Positions 52,201 to 61,076 are shown, counted from the stretch's first letter. The stretch: DNA of 64,000 nt from AWTP1-13 sp963814055 (GCA_963814055.1 CAWFBJ010000014.1:62001-126000), one strand, 5' to 3'. Translations and numbers: made by a program. Notes: generated by a model not told the origin, from the letters alone.

Positions 52201-52965
52201 ATGGCAATGAACAGTCGCGCACGCAAATCCATGGCGCACCAGGACGCGGACAGCCGGGTTCCCCGCTACCTCCAAGTGGCGTCCGTGCTACGGCGGCGCA
52301 TCCGCGACGGGCACTGGCTGGTCGGCGACAAGATCGCGACGCTGGAGGAACTCGAGCGGGAATTCAATGTGGCCCGCGTCACCGTTCGCCAAGCGATCGA
52401 TCTTCTGCAAGGCGAAGGGCTGGTGAAATCATTTCAGGGTCGCGGCACGTTCGTTACCAAGGCGGTCCAGAACGACCGCTGGATGCAGTTGGCGACGGAC
52501 TGGGAGAGCCTGATCGCACCCATCCGCGACCACGTTCCCAACGTACTGCCCTCCGAACCACGCCCGGTTCCGAGAATTGAGGAAGGCGACGGCACGCCTG
52601 CTCCGGCCTATGTGTTTTTGCGCAGTGTGCAAAAGCGTGCAGGCAAGCCTTACGCGTACGCCCGTGTGCACGTTGCCAAGCACGTGTATGCCAAGGGGCC
52701 GAAGCAGTTCTCCTCGCGCGTAGCTCTGGCGGTGCTTTCGGAGATGAAGAATTTGGCGATTGCGCGCGCCCACCAGACGGTCGTCGTCGGCGCAGCCGAC
52801 ATCGAAGCGGCCCGGCATCTGGGGATTGCGCTCAACGCGCCGACGGCAGAGGCACGCTGCGTGGTGACCGACAAGAAAGGCGTCATCATCTACATCGGCG
52901 AGATAACCTACCCTGGCGACTATGTGCGGCTCAACATCGAACTCATCGCCCAGGGCGCCGACTGA
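52201..52965 (+). CDS. GntR-family regulator with UTRA effector domain
   Basis: 254 residues. Winged helix at about 25-85 ('YLQVASVLRRRIRDGHWLV', 'NVARVTVRQAIDLLQGEGL', 'FQGRGTFVTK') followed by a HutC/UTRA-like ligand-binding domain ('VFLRSVQKRAGKPYAYARVH', 'YIGEITYPGDYVRLNIELI'). Such regulators usually repress their own catabolic operons until a pathway metabolite binds. Position between the pxp genes and the molybdenum hydroxylase operon makes it the likely controller of this region. The first Met could also be MNSRARK two codons in. Confidence 0.9.
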   Translation: MAMNSRARKSMAHQDADSRVPRYLQVASVLRRRIRDGHWLVGDKIATLEELEREFNVARVTVRQAIDLLQGEGLVKSFQGRGTFVTKAVQNDRWMQLATDWESLIAPIRDHVPNVLPSEPRPVPRIEEGDGTPAPAYVFLRSVQKRAGKPYAYARVHVAKHVYAKGPKQFSSRVALAVLSEMKNLAIARAHQTVVVGAADIEAARHLGIALNAPTAEARCVVTDKKGVIIYIGEITYPGDYVRLNIELIAQGAD

Positions 52966-53008
52966 TTTGCAACCCGTTGCGGTGCCTGCCCCGACTGGCT
53001 AGGATCAC

Positions 53009-53026
53009 TTGTCCTAAATATAGGAT
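53009..53026 (+). promoter_or_regulatory. Shared 18-bp motif, site C (upstream of the molybdenum hydroxylase operon)
   Basis: TTGTCCTAAATATAGGAT contains the palindrome TCCTA-AATA-TAGGA and lies between two direct copies of TAGGATCACTT-like sequence (53000-53010 and 53021-53031). It is 29 bp before the GTG start at 53055. Related to sites A and B. Confidence 0.5.
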
Positions 53027-53054
53027 CACTTCACTGGCGGATGGGGCTTCCATT

Positions 53055-55400
53055 GTGACGGAGCAGGGCATTGGCGCGCGGCTCTTGCGCAAGGAAGACG
53101 ATCGCTTCATGCGCGGCCGCGGCCAGTACGTGGGCGACATCCGGCTGCCGGGCATGCAGGAGGTGGCATTTCTCCGCAGCCCACTGGCACATGCGCGCAT
53201 CAAAGCAATCAGGATTCCGGACGGCATTCGCGATCGAGTCTTCATTGCCGAAGATCTGCGGGGCGTCGCACCGATCAGGGCCGATACCTCGCTTCCCGGC
53301 TTCAAGTCGTCCGTGCAGCCGGTGCTGGCGACCGGCAAGGTCCGCTACGTCGGTGAAATGGTCGCCATGTGCGTGGCGCCGACGCGAGCCGAGGCTGAAG
53401 ATCTGGTCGCCGAGATCGACGTGGATTTCGATCCCTTGCCCGCCGTGCACGACATGCTGGCCGGCAAGCAGGCCAATGCTCCGCTCGTGCACGAGCATTG
53501 GGGCGACAATCTCTTCCTGACGACGGCAATGGACGTGGACTTCGAGGCGGCGAAAGCCAAGGCCGCGACGTCCGTCACCCGCGAGCTGCGCACCGCACGT
53601 CAGGCCATGTGCCCGCTCGAAGGCCGCGGCGTGATTGCGAGCTGGAATACCAGGCTCGATCAACTGATCGTCACCACGTCGACGCAGCAGCCCCATATCG
53701 TCCGCACGGGCCTCGCCGAGTGCCTGGGGCTGAGCGAGGGACAAGTCCGCGTGGTGGCCCCCGATGTGGGCGGCGGCTTCGGCTACAAGGGCATTCTGCT
53801 GCCCGAGGAGATCGCGCTGTCATGGGCGACGCGCATTCTGGGCTTCCCGCTCAGGTGGCTCGAGGATCGGCGCGAAAACCTGATCGCCGGTGCCGATTGC
53901 CGAGAGCACCACTACATCCTGACCGCCTACGCCGACGCCAATGGCAAACTGCTGGCGCTCGATTGCGAGGCCACCGTCGATTCCGGCGCCTATTCGGCGT
54001 ACCCCTTCTCGGCCTGCCTGGAGGCGGGACAGATCGGATCCATATTGCCGGGACTCTACGATTTCCCGCACTACCGTTGCCGCACCTACTCGGTTGCAAC
54101 CAACAAGCCGCCCATCCTGCCCTATCGCGGCGTGGCGCGCACGGGCGTGTGCTTTGCGCTGGAGGTAACCCTGGATGCGCTGGCGCGCGAGCTCGGGATC
54201 GAACCCAACGAGCTGCGGTTCAATAGTCTCGTGCGTCCCGAGCAGATGCCGTTCGACAACATCACCAAGCGCCATTTCGACTCCGGCGACTACCCCGAAG
54301 CGTTGCGGCAGGCCATAGAGGCCATCGGCTTCGATCAGGTGCGCGAACGGCAGAAGCGCGGCGAGGCCGATGGACGCCGGATCGGCATCGGCTTTTCCAT
54401 GTACGCCGAGCAGGCGGGGCACGGCACCAGCGTTTACGCCGCCTGGGGCATTCCCTTCGTGCCGGGTTACGAGCAGTGCCAGGCCCGCTTCACGCCCGAC
54501 GGCGGCCTGGAACTGAGGATCGGCGCGCACAGCCATGGCCAGGGGCTGGAGACGACGCTGTCGCAGGTCGCGCACTCGATCCTCGGCGTGCCGCACGAAC
54601 GAATCAAGCTGGTGCATGGCGATACCGGGGAGACGCCGTACTCGACGGGCACCTGGGGTTCGCGCTGCATGATCATGTCGGGCGGTGCCGTGGCGGCGGC
54701 ATGCGACGAGCTGGCCGATCGCATTCTGAGCATTGGAGCGGGGCTGCTGCAAGCCCGCCGCGAGGACGTGCGCATCGAAAGCGGTGAAGTTGTCGGCCCA
54801 TCGGGCCGCATGGCCGTCGCCGAGGTCGCGCGCACCTGGTATCGCCGGCCGCAGGATTTACCGCCCGACCTGAATCCAGGTGGTCTCGAGCTGACGGGCG
54901 GCTACAAAGCCAAGCGCGATACCGGCACGTTCAGCTATGCGGCGCATGCGGCCGTCGTTGCAGTCGATCCTGAGACTGGCGAAATCGAGATTCTCGACTA
55001 TGTCATCGTCGAGGACGGCGGCGTGCTGGTGAATCCCATGATCGTCGACGGTCAGGTGTTTGGCGGTACGGCGCAGGGCATCGGAACCGCGCTCTACGAA
55101 GAGATGCCCTACGACGCGCAGGGACAGCCGCTCGCCTCCACGCTCTCCGACTACATGCTGCCGGGCCCGACGGAGGTGCCGGAGATCCGCATCCTGCATA
55201 TGGAAACGCCCTCTCCCTACACGCGTTTCGGCCAGAAGGGGATCGGTGAAGGCGGCGCCATCGCGCCCCCCGCGGCGATCACCAATGCCGTCAATGATGC
55301 AGTGAAGGGCCTGGGTGCCGAGCTGCTGGTTTCACCGATCACGCCACGGCGCATCGCTGAGGCGATCGAGCGCGCACGCCCGCAGACGGTCGCCGCATGA
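53055..55400 (+). CDS. Xanthine dehydrogenase-family molybdopterin-binding large subunit
   Basis: 781 residues from GTG 53055 ('VTEQGIGARLLRKEDDRFM'). Mo-cofactor motifs: 'VAPDVGGGFGYKG' (about 232-244), 'LPYRGVARTGVCFALEVTL' (about 354-372), 'GAHSHGQGLETTLSQVAHSI' and the catalytic Glu in 'QKGIGEGGAIAPPAAI' near the C-terminus. The active-site loop lacks the VAYRCSFR sequence of true CO dehydrogenase (CoxL), so it is a general hydroxylase of heterocycles or aldehydes. First gene of a three-gene operon, each overlapping the next by 4 bp. Confidence 0.92.
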   Translation: MTEQGIGARLLRKEDDRFMRGRGQYVGDIRLPGMQEVAFLRSPLAHARIKAIRIPDGIRDRVFIAEDLRGVAPIRADTSLPGFKSSVQPVLATGKVRYVGEMVAMCVAPTRAEAEDLVAEIDVDFDPLPAVHDMLAGKQANAPLVHEHWGDNLFLTTAMDVDFEAAKAKAATSVTRELRTARQAMCPLEGRGVIASWNTRLDQLIVTTSTQQPHIVRTGLAECLGLSEGQVRVVAPDVGGGFGYKGILLPEEIALSWATRILGFPLRWLEDRRENLIAGADCREHHYILTAYADANGKLLALDCEATVDSGAYSAYPFSACLEAGQIGSILPGLYDFPHYRCRTYSVATNKPPILPYRGVARTGVCFALEVTLDALARELGIEPNELRFNSLVRPEQMPFDNITKRHFDSGDYPEALRQAIEAIGFDQVRERQKRGEADGRRIGIGFSMYAEQAGHGTSVYAAWGIPFVPGYEQCQARFTPDGGLELRIGAHSHGQGLETTLSQVAHSILGVPHERIKLVHGDTGETPYSTGTWGSRCMIMSGGAVAAACDELADRILSIGAGLLQARREDVRIESGEVVGPSGRMAVAEVARTWYRRPQDLPPDLNPGGLELTGGYKAKRDTGTFSYAAHAAVVAVDPETGEIEILDYVIVEDGGVLVNPMIVDGQVFGGTAQGIGTALYEEMPYDAQGQPLASTLSDYMLPGPTEVPEIRILHMETPSPYTRFGQKGIGEGGAIAPPAAITNAVNDAVKGLGAELLVSPITPRRIAEAIERARPQTVAA

Positions 55401-56212
55401 AGCCCGCGCCGTTCGAGTATGCACAGCCGCAAACGGTGGGCGAGGCCGTGCGACTGCTGGCGACGGCGCCGGACGCCAAAGTCCTGGCTGGCGGCCAGAC
55501 ACTAGGCCCCATGCTCAATCTGCGCCTCGCGCAGCCTGCCGTTCTCATCGATATCGGCCGCATCCCGGAGCTTGCTGCGATCACCGAGGATAGGGACGCC
55601 ATCACCATTGGCGCCACGGTCACCCACGCGGCCATAGAGGACGGCCGAATATCGGATCCGACAAGGGGCTTTCTGGCGCAGGTCGCCCGCGGCATCGCCT
55701 ATCGCGCCGTACGCACGCGCGGAACGATCGGCGGCAGTCTCGCTCACGCCGACCCGGCCGCAGATTGGCTGTCGGCGTTGACGGCTCTGGGGGCCGAGGT
55801 TGCAATTGCGGGCACTCGGTCCAACCGGCGTGTGGCCCTTTCCGCCTTCGTCCGGGGAGCGATGGAAACAGAGCTGGCCTCCGACGAGCTGCTGGTGGGC
55901 GTCCGCATTCCGCGATTTTCCCGGCAAGCGCAGTTCGGCTTCCATAAAATCTGTCGCAAGACGGGTGAATTCGCCGAGGCCATCGGTGTCGTCGTGGACG
56001 ATCCCGAGCGGGCTTTCTTTGCGCTGGTCGCCGGTGCGACCGGCGGGAGGCCGCTCGTTATCGAAGCGACAACAGCATCGCGAGCCAAAGGCCTGACGGT
56101 TGAGGAGGCAAGGCAGCTCCTCGAATTGAGCGGCTTCAACGGCGACCGCCATGAGCTGCAACTGCATGCGGTCGCGCTCAAGAACGCGTGCGAAAAGGCC
56201 TACGCCGCATGA
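55397..56212 (+). CDS. Xanthine dehydrogenase-family FAD-binding medium subunit
   Basis: 271 residues. FAD contacts in 'LAGGQTLGPMLNLRLAQPAV' (about residues 31-50) and 'RTRGTIGGSLAHADPAADW' (107-125), the CoxM-type signature. It takes electrons from the [2Fe-2S] subunit. Start and stop overlap both neighbours by 4 bp. Confidence 0.92.
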   Translation: MKPAPFEYAQPQTVGEAVRLLATAPDAKVLAGGQTLGPMLNLRLAQPAVLIDIGRIPELAAITEDRDAITIGATVTHAAIEDGRISDPTRGFLAQVARGIAYRAVRTRGTIGGSLAHADPAADWLSALTALGAEVAIAGTRSNRRVALSAFVRGAMETELASDELLVGVRIPRFSRQAQFGFHKICRKTGEFAEAIGVVVDDPERAFFALVAGATGGRPLVIEATTASRAKGLTVEEARQLLELSGFNGDRHELQLHAVALKNACEKAYAA

Positions 56213-57435
56213 AGATCGCGCTCACCGTCAACGGCAGGCCAGTGCAGGGCGAGGTAACGCCACGCACCAATCTCGCGGACTTCCTGCGCGAGCACCTGTT
56301 GCTCACCGGCACGCATGTGGGCTGCGAGCACGGCATATGCGGCGCATGCACCGTCGAGATCAACGGCGAGATTGCGCGCTCGTGTATCACCTACGCCGTG
56401 ACGTGCGACGGCAGCGGCGTGCGCACGATCGAGGGCTTCGATGACGACGTGCTCATGGCGCAGATGCGCACGGCATTCACGCAGGAGCATGCGTTGCAGT
56501 GCGGCTACTGCACGCCGGGCATGCTGATTGCCGCACGCGATCTCGTGCGCAGGAAGCAGGATCTGTCGCGTGCCGACATACGCACGGAGATGAGCGGCAA
56601 CCTATGCCGCTGCACGGGTTACATGGGCATCATCAGCGCGATAGAGCGCGTCATGGGCGAGCGCGGGACGTTGGTGCAGTCGCTACCGCGCATCGAGAAT
56701 AGTTGGCTGGGACCGGCACCGGGACCAGTTGCAGTCTCTGTCACCACAGCTCCACCTGTGCTCAAACGCGAAATCATAGGTAATGCGGCCCGGGCTCCTG
56801 CCCGGCCGCCGGTGGTGCGCAAACCGGTCCGGGTGACTGTTGGCGACATCGAGGACGCGGACGGCGTTGTGCGGCTGGCGCAGTCCTTCGTGCTGGAACA
56901 CGCGCGCGATGTCGTGTGGCGGGTCATGTCCGACCCGCAGGCCGTTGCGCGCTGCATGCCGGGCGCGCACCTTGATGGTGCGCCACGCGACGGCAATATT
57001 TCCGGGCACATCGCGGTCAAGCTTGGACCGATTGCGGCGAACTTTGCGGGCGAGGGCAGCGTCAAACAGTTTCCCGGCGAGTACCGCCAGGTCATCGAGG
57101 GACGCGGGGGCGATCGCAAGAGCGGATCGCGCGTTACCGGCAGCGTCGACTATCGGCTCTCCGCTATCTCAGGGGAGGCCGGCAACGAAGCGACGCGCGT
57201 CGATGTCGTCATCAGCTATGCGCTCACGGGGCTGTTGGCTCAACTCGGGCGGTCGGGGTTAGTACGTGATCTGGCACGCCGCATCGGCGAAACGTTCGCA
57301 CACAACATCGATGCGCAATTGAGCGATCCGTCGGGCACCGCCGTGGCCCGGGTTCCAGTCAGTGCACTATCGCTGTTTCTTCAGGTGATCGCCGCCCGCC
57401 TGCGCGCGATCTTCAGCAGAAATCCCGGGCGGTAA
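56209..57435 (+). CDS. [2Fe-2S] small subunit fused to a CoxG/SRPBCC domain
   Basis: 408 residues. Residues 1-155 are the CoxS-type small subunit with plant-ferredoxin cysteines ('CEHGICGACTVEINGEIARS') and the second cluster 'CGYCTPGM...GNLCRCTGY'. After a Pro-rich linker, residues about 225-375 match CoxG ('FVLEHARDVVWRVMSDPQAV', 'RCMPGAHLD', 'GEYRQVIEGRG'), a membrane-anchoring SRPBCC domain. The last helix 'LSLFLQVIAARLRAIFS' is amphipathic to hydrophobic and may dock on the membrane. The fusion implies that the whole hydroxylase is held at the inner membrane to feed electrons to quinones. Confidence 0.9.
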   Translation: MKIALTVNGRPVQGEVTPRTNLADFLREHLLLTGTHVGCEHGICGACTVEINGEIARSCITYAVTCDGSGVRTIEGFDDDVLMAQMRTAFTQEHALQCGYCTPGMLIAARDLVRRKQDLSRADIRTEMSGNLCRCTGYMGIISAIERVMGERGTLVQSLPRIENSWLGPAPGPVAVSVTTAPPVLKREIIGNAARAPARPPVVRKPVRVTVGDIEDADGVVRLAQSFVLEHARDVVWRVMSDPQAVARCMPGAHLDGAPRDGNISGHIAVKLGPIAANFAGEGSVKQFPGEYRQVIEGRGGDRKSGSRVTGSVDYRLSAISGEAGNEATRVDVVISYALTGLLAQLGRSGLVRDLARRIGETFAHNIDAQLSDPSGTAVARVPVSALSLFLQVIAARLRAIFSRNPGR

Positions 57436-57597
57436 CCTGCCGCTCGCTGAGTATCGTAATGCGCTATCGCGCCTTGGCTTCCAGAACTCGATAGGCACAA
57501 CAGGTTGCCTTACCGCTTATCTGCGAGGTCGACTTCTGCACCAGGCCTTTCAGCGCAAATTGTGCCCAAGGCGGGACGCCATATAGATTGCGCCGCC

Positions 57598-58749
57598 TCA
57601 GGTGTTGCTCTTCACCAGGATGTCGGCGCTGGCCTGCTTCACGTCGCGCAGGCCGCACAAGGCCATGGTGACGTCCAGCTCCTTCCTGATGCACTCGAGC
57701 GCCTTGGCGACGCCGGTCTCGCCCATGGCGCCCAGCCCGTAGATGTAGGCGCGGCCGATCATGACGCCCTTGGCGCCGAGCGCCAGCGCCTTGAGCACGT
57801 CCTGGCCGGAGCGGATGCCGCCGTCCATAAGCACCTCGATGCGGTTGCCGACGGCTTTGACGATCGGCGGTAGAGCTGCGATCGATGACATGGCGCCGTC
57901 GAGCTGCCGGCCGCCGTGATTGGACACAATCAGCGCATCGGCGCCGCTGCGGACCGCCAACTCGGCGTCCTCGGGATCGAGAATGCCTTTCAGGATCAGC
58001 TTGCCGCCCCAGCGGTCCTTGATGCGTTTCACGTCGTCCCAGTTCAGCGTGGGATCGAACTGTTCGGCGGTCCAGGCCCCGAGCGCGCGCGTGTCCTTCA
58101 CGCCTTGCACGTGGCCGACAATGTTGCGGAAGGTACGCCGCTTGGTGCCCAGCACGCCCATCCACCAGCGCGGCTTGGTCGCGATGTCGACAATGTTGGA
58201 TAAGGTCATCTTCGGCGGCGCGGTGAGGCCGTTCTTGAGGTCCTTATGGCGCTGGCCCAGGATCTGCAGATCGAGGGTGAGCACCAGCGCCGAACAGCCC
58301 GCCGCCTTGGCGCGTCCGATCAGGCGATCGTTGAAATCCCGATCCTTCATCACGTAGAGCTGAAACCAGAAGGGCTTGTCCGTATTTTCCGCCACGTCTT
58401 CGATGGAGCAGATGCTCATGGTCGAGAGCGTGAACGGTACGCCGGCTGCAGCGGCGGCGCGTGCTGCGAGGATCTCGCCGTCCGCATGCTGCATGCCGGT
58501 GAGCCCGACCGGGGCGAGGGCCATCGGCATGCTGACGGGCTGCCCAACCATGGTGCTGGCAAGCGTGCGGTTGGAGAAGTCGATGCCGACGCGCTGGCGC
58601 AAATAGATGCGCTGGAAGTCGGTTTCGTTGGCGCGGTAGGTGCTCTCGGTCCAGGCGCCTGAGTCGGCATAGTCGTAGAACATGCGCGGCACGCGGCGCT
58701 TGGCCAGCACGCGCAGGTCTTCGATGCAGGTGATGATCGGCTCGGCCAT
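57598..58749 (-). CDS. FMN-dependent alpha-hydroxy acid dehydrogenase (L-lactate dehydrogenase-like)
   Basis: 383 residues from 'MAEPIITCIEDLRVLAKRRV', a TIM-barrel flavoenzyme. 'RVPRMFYDYADSGAWTES' near the N-terminus, 'LIVSNHGGRQLDGAMSSIAA' with the catalytic His and Arg, and the FMN phosphate site 'DGGIRSGQDVLKALALGAKG' followed by 'VMIGRAYIYG' are intact. It oxidises L-lactate or another 2-hydroxy acid and passes electrons to the respiratory chain or oxygen. It converges on the molybdenum hydroxylase operon with 162 bp between, and ATAGGATCA at 58904 upstream resembles site C. Confidence 0.92.
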   Translation of the reverse strand: MAEPIITCIEDLRVLAKRRVPRMFYDYADSGAWTESTYRANETDFQRIYLRQRVGIDFSNRTLASTMVGQPVSMPMALAPVGLTGMQHADGEILAARAAAAAGVPFTLSTMSICSIEDVAENTDKPFWFQLYVMKDRDFNDRLIGRAKAAGCSALVLTLDLQILGQRHKDLKNGLTAPPKMTLSNIVDIATKPRWWMGVLGTKRRTFRNIVGHVQGVKDTRALGAWTAEQFDPTLNWDDVKRIKDRWGGKLILKGILDPEDAELAVRSGADALIVSNHGGRQLDGAMSSIAALPPIVKAVGNRIEVLMDGGIRSGQDVLKALALGAKGVMIGRAYIYGLGAMGETGVAKALECIRKELDVTMALCGLRDVKQASADILVKSNT

Positions 58750-58853
58750 TGTGATTTCCTCCCGCGCCGCAGACGCCAAGTCGCCCTGGTGCTGCGCACT
58801 CTGCTTTCCAGCAGAGGCGGAAGAGTTGATCAAGGCCTGTTGTGCAGTTCCAA

Positions 58854-58873
58854 CCCGCGAATGCGGGTTTTTT
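58854..58873 (+). terminator. Rho-independent terminator-like hairpin
   Basis: CCCGC-GAAT-GCGGG (58854-58867) followed by TTTTTT. The orientation suits plus-strand transcripts although both neighbours are on the minus strand, so it may stop antisense transcription or be a remnant of a lost gene between the imuA homologue and the lactate dehydrogenase gene. Confidence 0.55.
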
Positions 58874-58953
58874 CAACGCGGGGCGGGCGGCAGGACCCGA
58901 ACAATAGGATCAGCGGGGACCGCCTGCGCCAGCGTGTCCAGGCCCGGCCTTCG

Positions 58954-59736
58954 TCAATCAGCCCGGCAAAGGCTCTCGGCCTCCTCCTCAACTGAACGGA
59001 AACGGCGCGCAGCATGGTCCCACTCGATCAGCCATGCGCCGGTGCGCCCGTTGCGGCAGCGCTCCAGGGCCACATGCCAGCGCCAATATGCGAACGTATC
59101 GAAGCGATCGCGCGCGGCTGGTGCGGGGGTAACGCGCCAGCGCGTGGCCGCTGCGCTCGTTCCCGCGGCTTTCATGCCGCGCGACAGCACGTGCGGCGTA
59201 GCGTGAGTGGCGGCTGCCAGGTTGAGCCGGCGGCTCTGCGTAAGATCGAGGCCAGCATCGATCGCGCCGACGACGATGGCCGGTTTTGCTTCGGAGCGTA
59301 GCGCCTCTTCCAGAGCCCACAGCGCGTCTTTGTCGGTATCCGTGTCGACCAGGATCAGCCGGCCGACATCGACGCCCAGTTGGTTCAGGCCATGACCGTA
59401 AGGCGTCCCGAATTCCAAGGTGCGTTGCGCAGCAACGAACACGGCCGGGCCCGGGCGCGCCTGCAGGGCAGCGGCCGTCAAGGTAAACAGAAAGCCGAAA
59501 ACCGCCGGCCGGTCGCTGCGGGCTGCGACCACTTCATTGAGCACGCCGCCGACGAGGCCAGGGCCCGGCAAGCCGGCGGCCAGGGAGGCCCCTACACCGG
59601 CAGTCATGTGCTCCGGCTGGATACCAGCTGGAATGGATTGCAGCCCGTCCACGGCCCGCCGCAGGGCGGCGATGCGCTCTTCTTTTGAACCCCCCTCCTT
59701 CTCACCGAGGTCAGCGATGGTGGAGGCGGCACGCAT
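58954..59736 (-). CDS. imuA: ImuA-like DNA damage response protein
   Basis: 260 residues, a RecA-like fold without a good Walker A. 'PGPGLVGGVLNEVVAARSD', 'RPGPAVFVAAQRTLEFGTPY' and 'NGRTGAWLIEWDHAARRF' at the C-terminus are ImuA signatures. ImuA works with ImuB and DnaE2 in SOS mutagenesis. Neither partner gene follows here; the lactate dehydrogenase gene lies where imuB would be. An SOS box sits 58 bp upstream. The C-terminal third is Arg-rich and ends normally. Confidence 0.85.
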   Translation of the reverse strand: MRAASTIADLGEKEGGSKEERIAALRRAVDGLQSIPAGIQPEHMTAGVGASLAAGLPGPGLVGGVLNEVVAARSDRPAVFGFLFTLTAAALQARPGPAVFVAAQRTLEFGTPYGHGLNQLGVDVGRLILVDTDTDKDALWALEEALRSEAKPAIVVGAIDAGLDLTQSRRLNLAAATHATPHVLSRGMKAAGTSAAATRWRVTPAPAARDRFDTFAYWRWHVALERCRNGRTGAWLIEWDHAARRFRSVEEEAESLCRAD

Positions 59737-59793
59737 GCAATCCGGACAGCCTTTGATTGGTCGGAACCTGAAGAACCAGTCGATCCAATCTTA

Positions 59794-59808
59794 GAACAAA
59801 ATAGGAAC
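59794..59808. promoter_or_regulatory. LexA (SOS) box upstream of imuA
   Basis: GAAC-AAAATAG-GAAC, an exact GAAC-N7-GAAC, equivalent to GTTC-N7-GTTC, the alphaproteobacterial LexA site. It stands 58 bp upstream of the imuA start. This supports both the gene identity and the taxonomic class. Confidence 0.85.
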
Positions 59809-59820
59809 ATGTCAAGGAAG

Positions 59821-59858
59821 GGGTAGTGCCTCAGTTTGAAATTTACTGAGACGCTACC
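59821..59858. repeat. 38-bp palindrome containing dispersed repeat copy B
   Basis: GGTAGTGCCTCAGT (59822-59835) and ACTGAGACGCTACC (59845-59858) pair with two mismatches around TTGAAATTT. The left part repeats 33905-33928 in inverted orientation. Looks like two element ends placed back to back, or a minimal MITE-like unit. Confidence 0.6.
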
Positions 59859-59887
59859 AAGGAAAGGCAAGCCGGCCGGCCAGCCAC

Positions 59888-60628
59888 CTAGCCAGCCATG
59901 AGGCGAGCCTGCCGGCGGCCACCGCCGCGCCGCTCCACAAACGGTTCCGTCAAGACAGCCTGCAGCCAGTGCAAGGGACAAATGAACGTTTCGGCAGCGC
60001 CGCCACCAGTGCGGTGCATCCGGGTTTGCGCTCTGTGTGCTGTCCGCTTTGTCGCGCGCTTCTTGGCCGTCTTGTTTCCGCAAGCGTGAGTGCACTTTCC
60101 CGCGCGCGCTGTCGCGGCAATGACAAACGGATCGGAGGTCTTGTCGGTTTGGACCACGCCAGCGGCAAGCGCTACGCGCACGGTACTCTTCTGTCCACGT
60201 TCCCGCTCGACCTGGGCCCTGATCACCGTCTGAACGTCTTCCCGACCCTGACCAAACTGCTTTGCCTGCTCGACCACCGCAGCCCACCGAAGCGCTTCAA
60301 CAGCATTTCTCTGGCTCTCTTGCCGGCGGTATCTTTCGGCCCACTGCAGGGCCTCCGCAAGCCTGGCCTCCTCGGACTGGGGCTGGCGATTTTCCGTTGC
60401 ACCCTGTTGAGGGGCAGACACCGGTTCACGCGCCGCCTCCTGACGCGGCGGCTGGAAAGGCTGGTGCGGGCGGCTTCCCTCGAACTGGATCGACGCTACC
60501 ATCGGCATCGGAGGTTCGACCCGGAACAGCAGATCGGCAAACTGCCACCCGATGCCTGCGCCGATCGCAAAGATTCCCGATGCAACGCCGGCGGTCCGAA
60601 GCTTGCGCATCATGCTTGTATTGCTCAT
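59888..60628 (-). CDS. Hypothetical protein with N-terminal membrane anchor (246 aa)
   Basis: One N-terminal hydrophobic helix ('AGVASGIFAIGAGIGWQFADLL' region, residues about 13-33), then a Gln/Pro/Arg-rich low-complexity stretch (50-85), a helical segment ('LAEALQWAERYRRQESQRNA') and a basic C-terminus with a few cysteines. No family recognised. The frame is open for its full length and starts after a GAG-rich ribosome site, but its composition is unlike the neighbours, so it may be a fast-evolving orphan. Confidence 0.5.
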   Translation of the reverse strand: MSNTSMMRKLRTAGVASGIFAIGAGIGWQFADLLFRVEPPMPMVASIQFEGSRPHQPFQPPRQEAAREPVSAPQQGATENRQPQSEEARLAEALQWAERYRRQESQRNAVEALRWAAVVEQAKQFGQGREDVQTVIRAQVERERGQKSTVRVALAAGVVQTDKTSDPFVIAATARAGKCTHACGNKTAKKRATKRTAHRAQTRMHRTGGGAAETFICPLHWLQAVLTEPFVERRGGGRRQARLMAG

Positions 60629-60728
60629 GCGAATTCTCTTGGCGTGATTCTCATTTCGCCAATGATTTGCGCGAACTCCTTAATATACGGTTAGGCATAT
60701 TTATTTAACCCGGCCGTCCTTACTCAGA

Positions 60729-60956
60729 ATGGCTTCGTTTAGCTCGCACCTTTTATATGCGACAAACATTCTTGTGGCGGTGGTAGTATCTGCACCCGGT
60801 TCCATGTGCATCGCGGGCGCAGATTGGATTACCCGCCAGTTGGGCAGCGCAACAACATCGCCAGAGCTGTTCTATGGAAGCCACGACTCGTCTTTTGCAG
60901 ACGGTGCGAACGGCTCACAGCGGGACACGCATAAACCCGGACTGCATTGCTTTTGA
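60729..60956 (+). CDS. Possible small secreted or membrane protein (75 aa)
   Basis: Frame starting 'MASFSSHLLYATNILVAVVV' with a signal-like hydrophobic start and a polar Ser/Gly-rich remainder. No clear ribosome site and no family. Listed because the 448 bp between the neighbouring genes hold nothing better; it may not be real. Confidence 0.3.
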   Translation: MASFSSHLLYATNILVAVVVSAPGSMCIAGADWITRQLGSATTSPELFYGSHDSSFADGANGSQRDTHKPGLHCF

Positions 60957-61076
60957 AAGTCCGCTTAATCCATCTCTGTTAGATTTGATCTGGGGCGAAG
61001 CTACGGCACCGCCTTTTGCAGTTCGATTTGCAAATCGCTGCTTTGGGAGTTTGCGCCGGGGAGGGAAAAGAGGGCT

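Noticed and set aside
53055..57435. Aerobic carbon monoxide dehydrogenase (coxMSL)
   Set aside because: The large subunit lacks the VAYRCSFR active-site loop and the gene order is L-M-S, so CO oxidation is not supported despite the fused CoxG domain.
59794..59808. Another copy of the shared GntR-type motif
   Set aside because: At first it looked similar (AATAGGAAC), but the exact GAAC-N7-GAAC spacing and the imuA context make it a LexA box.
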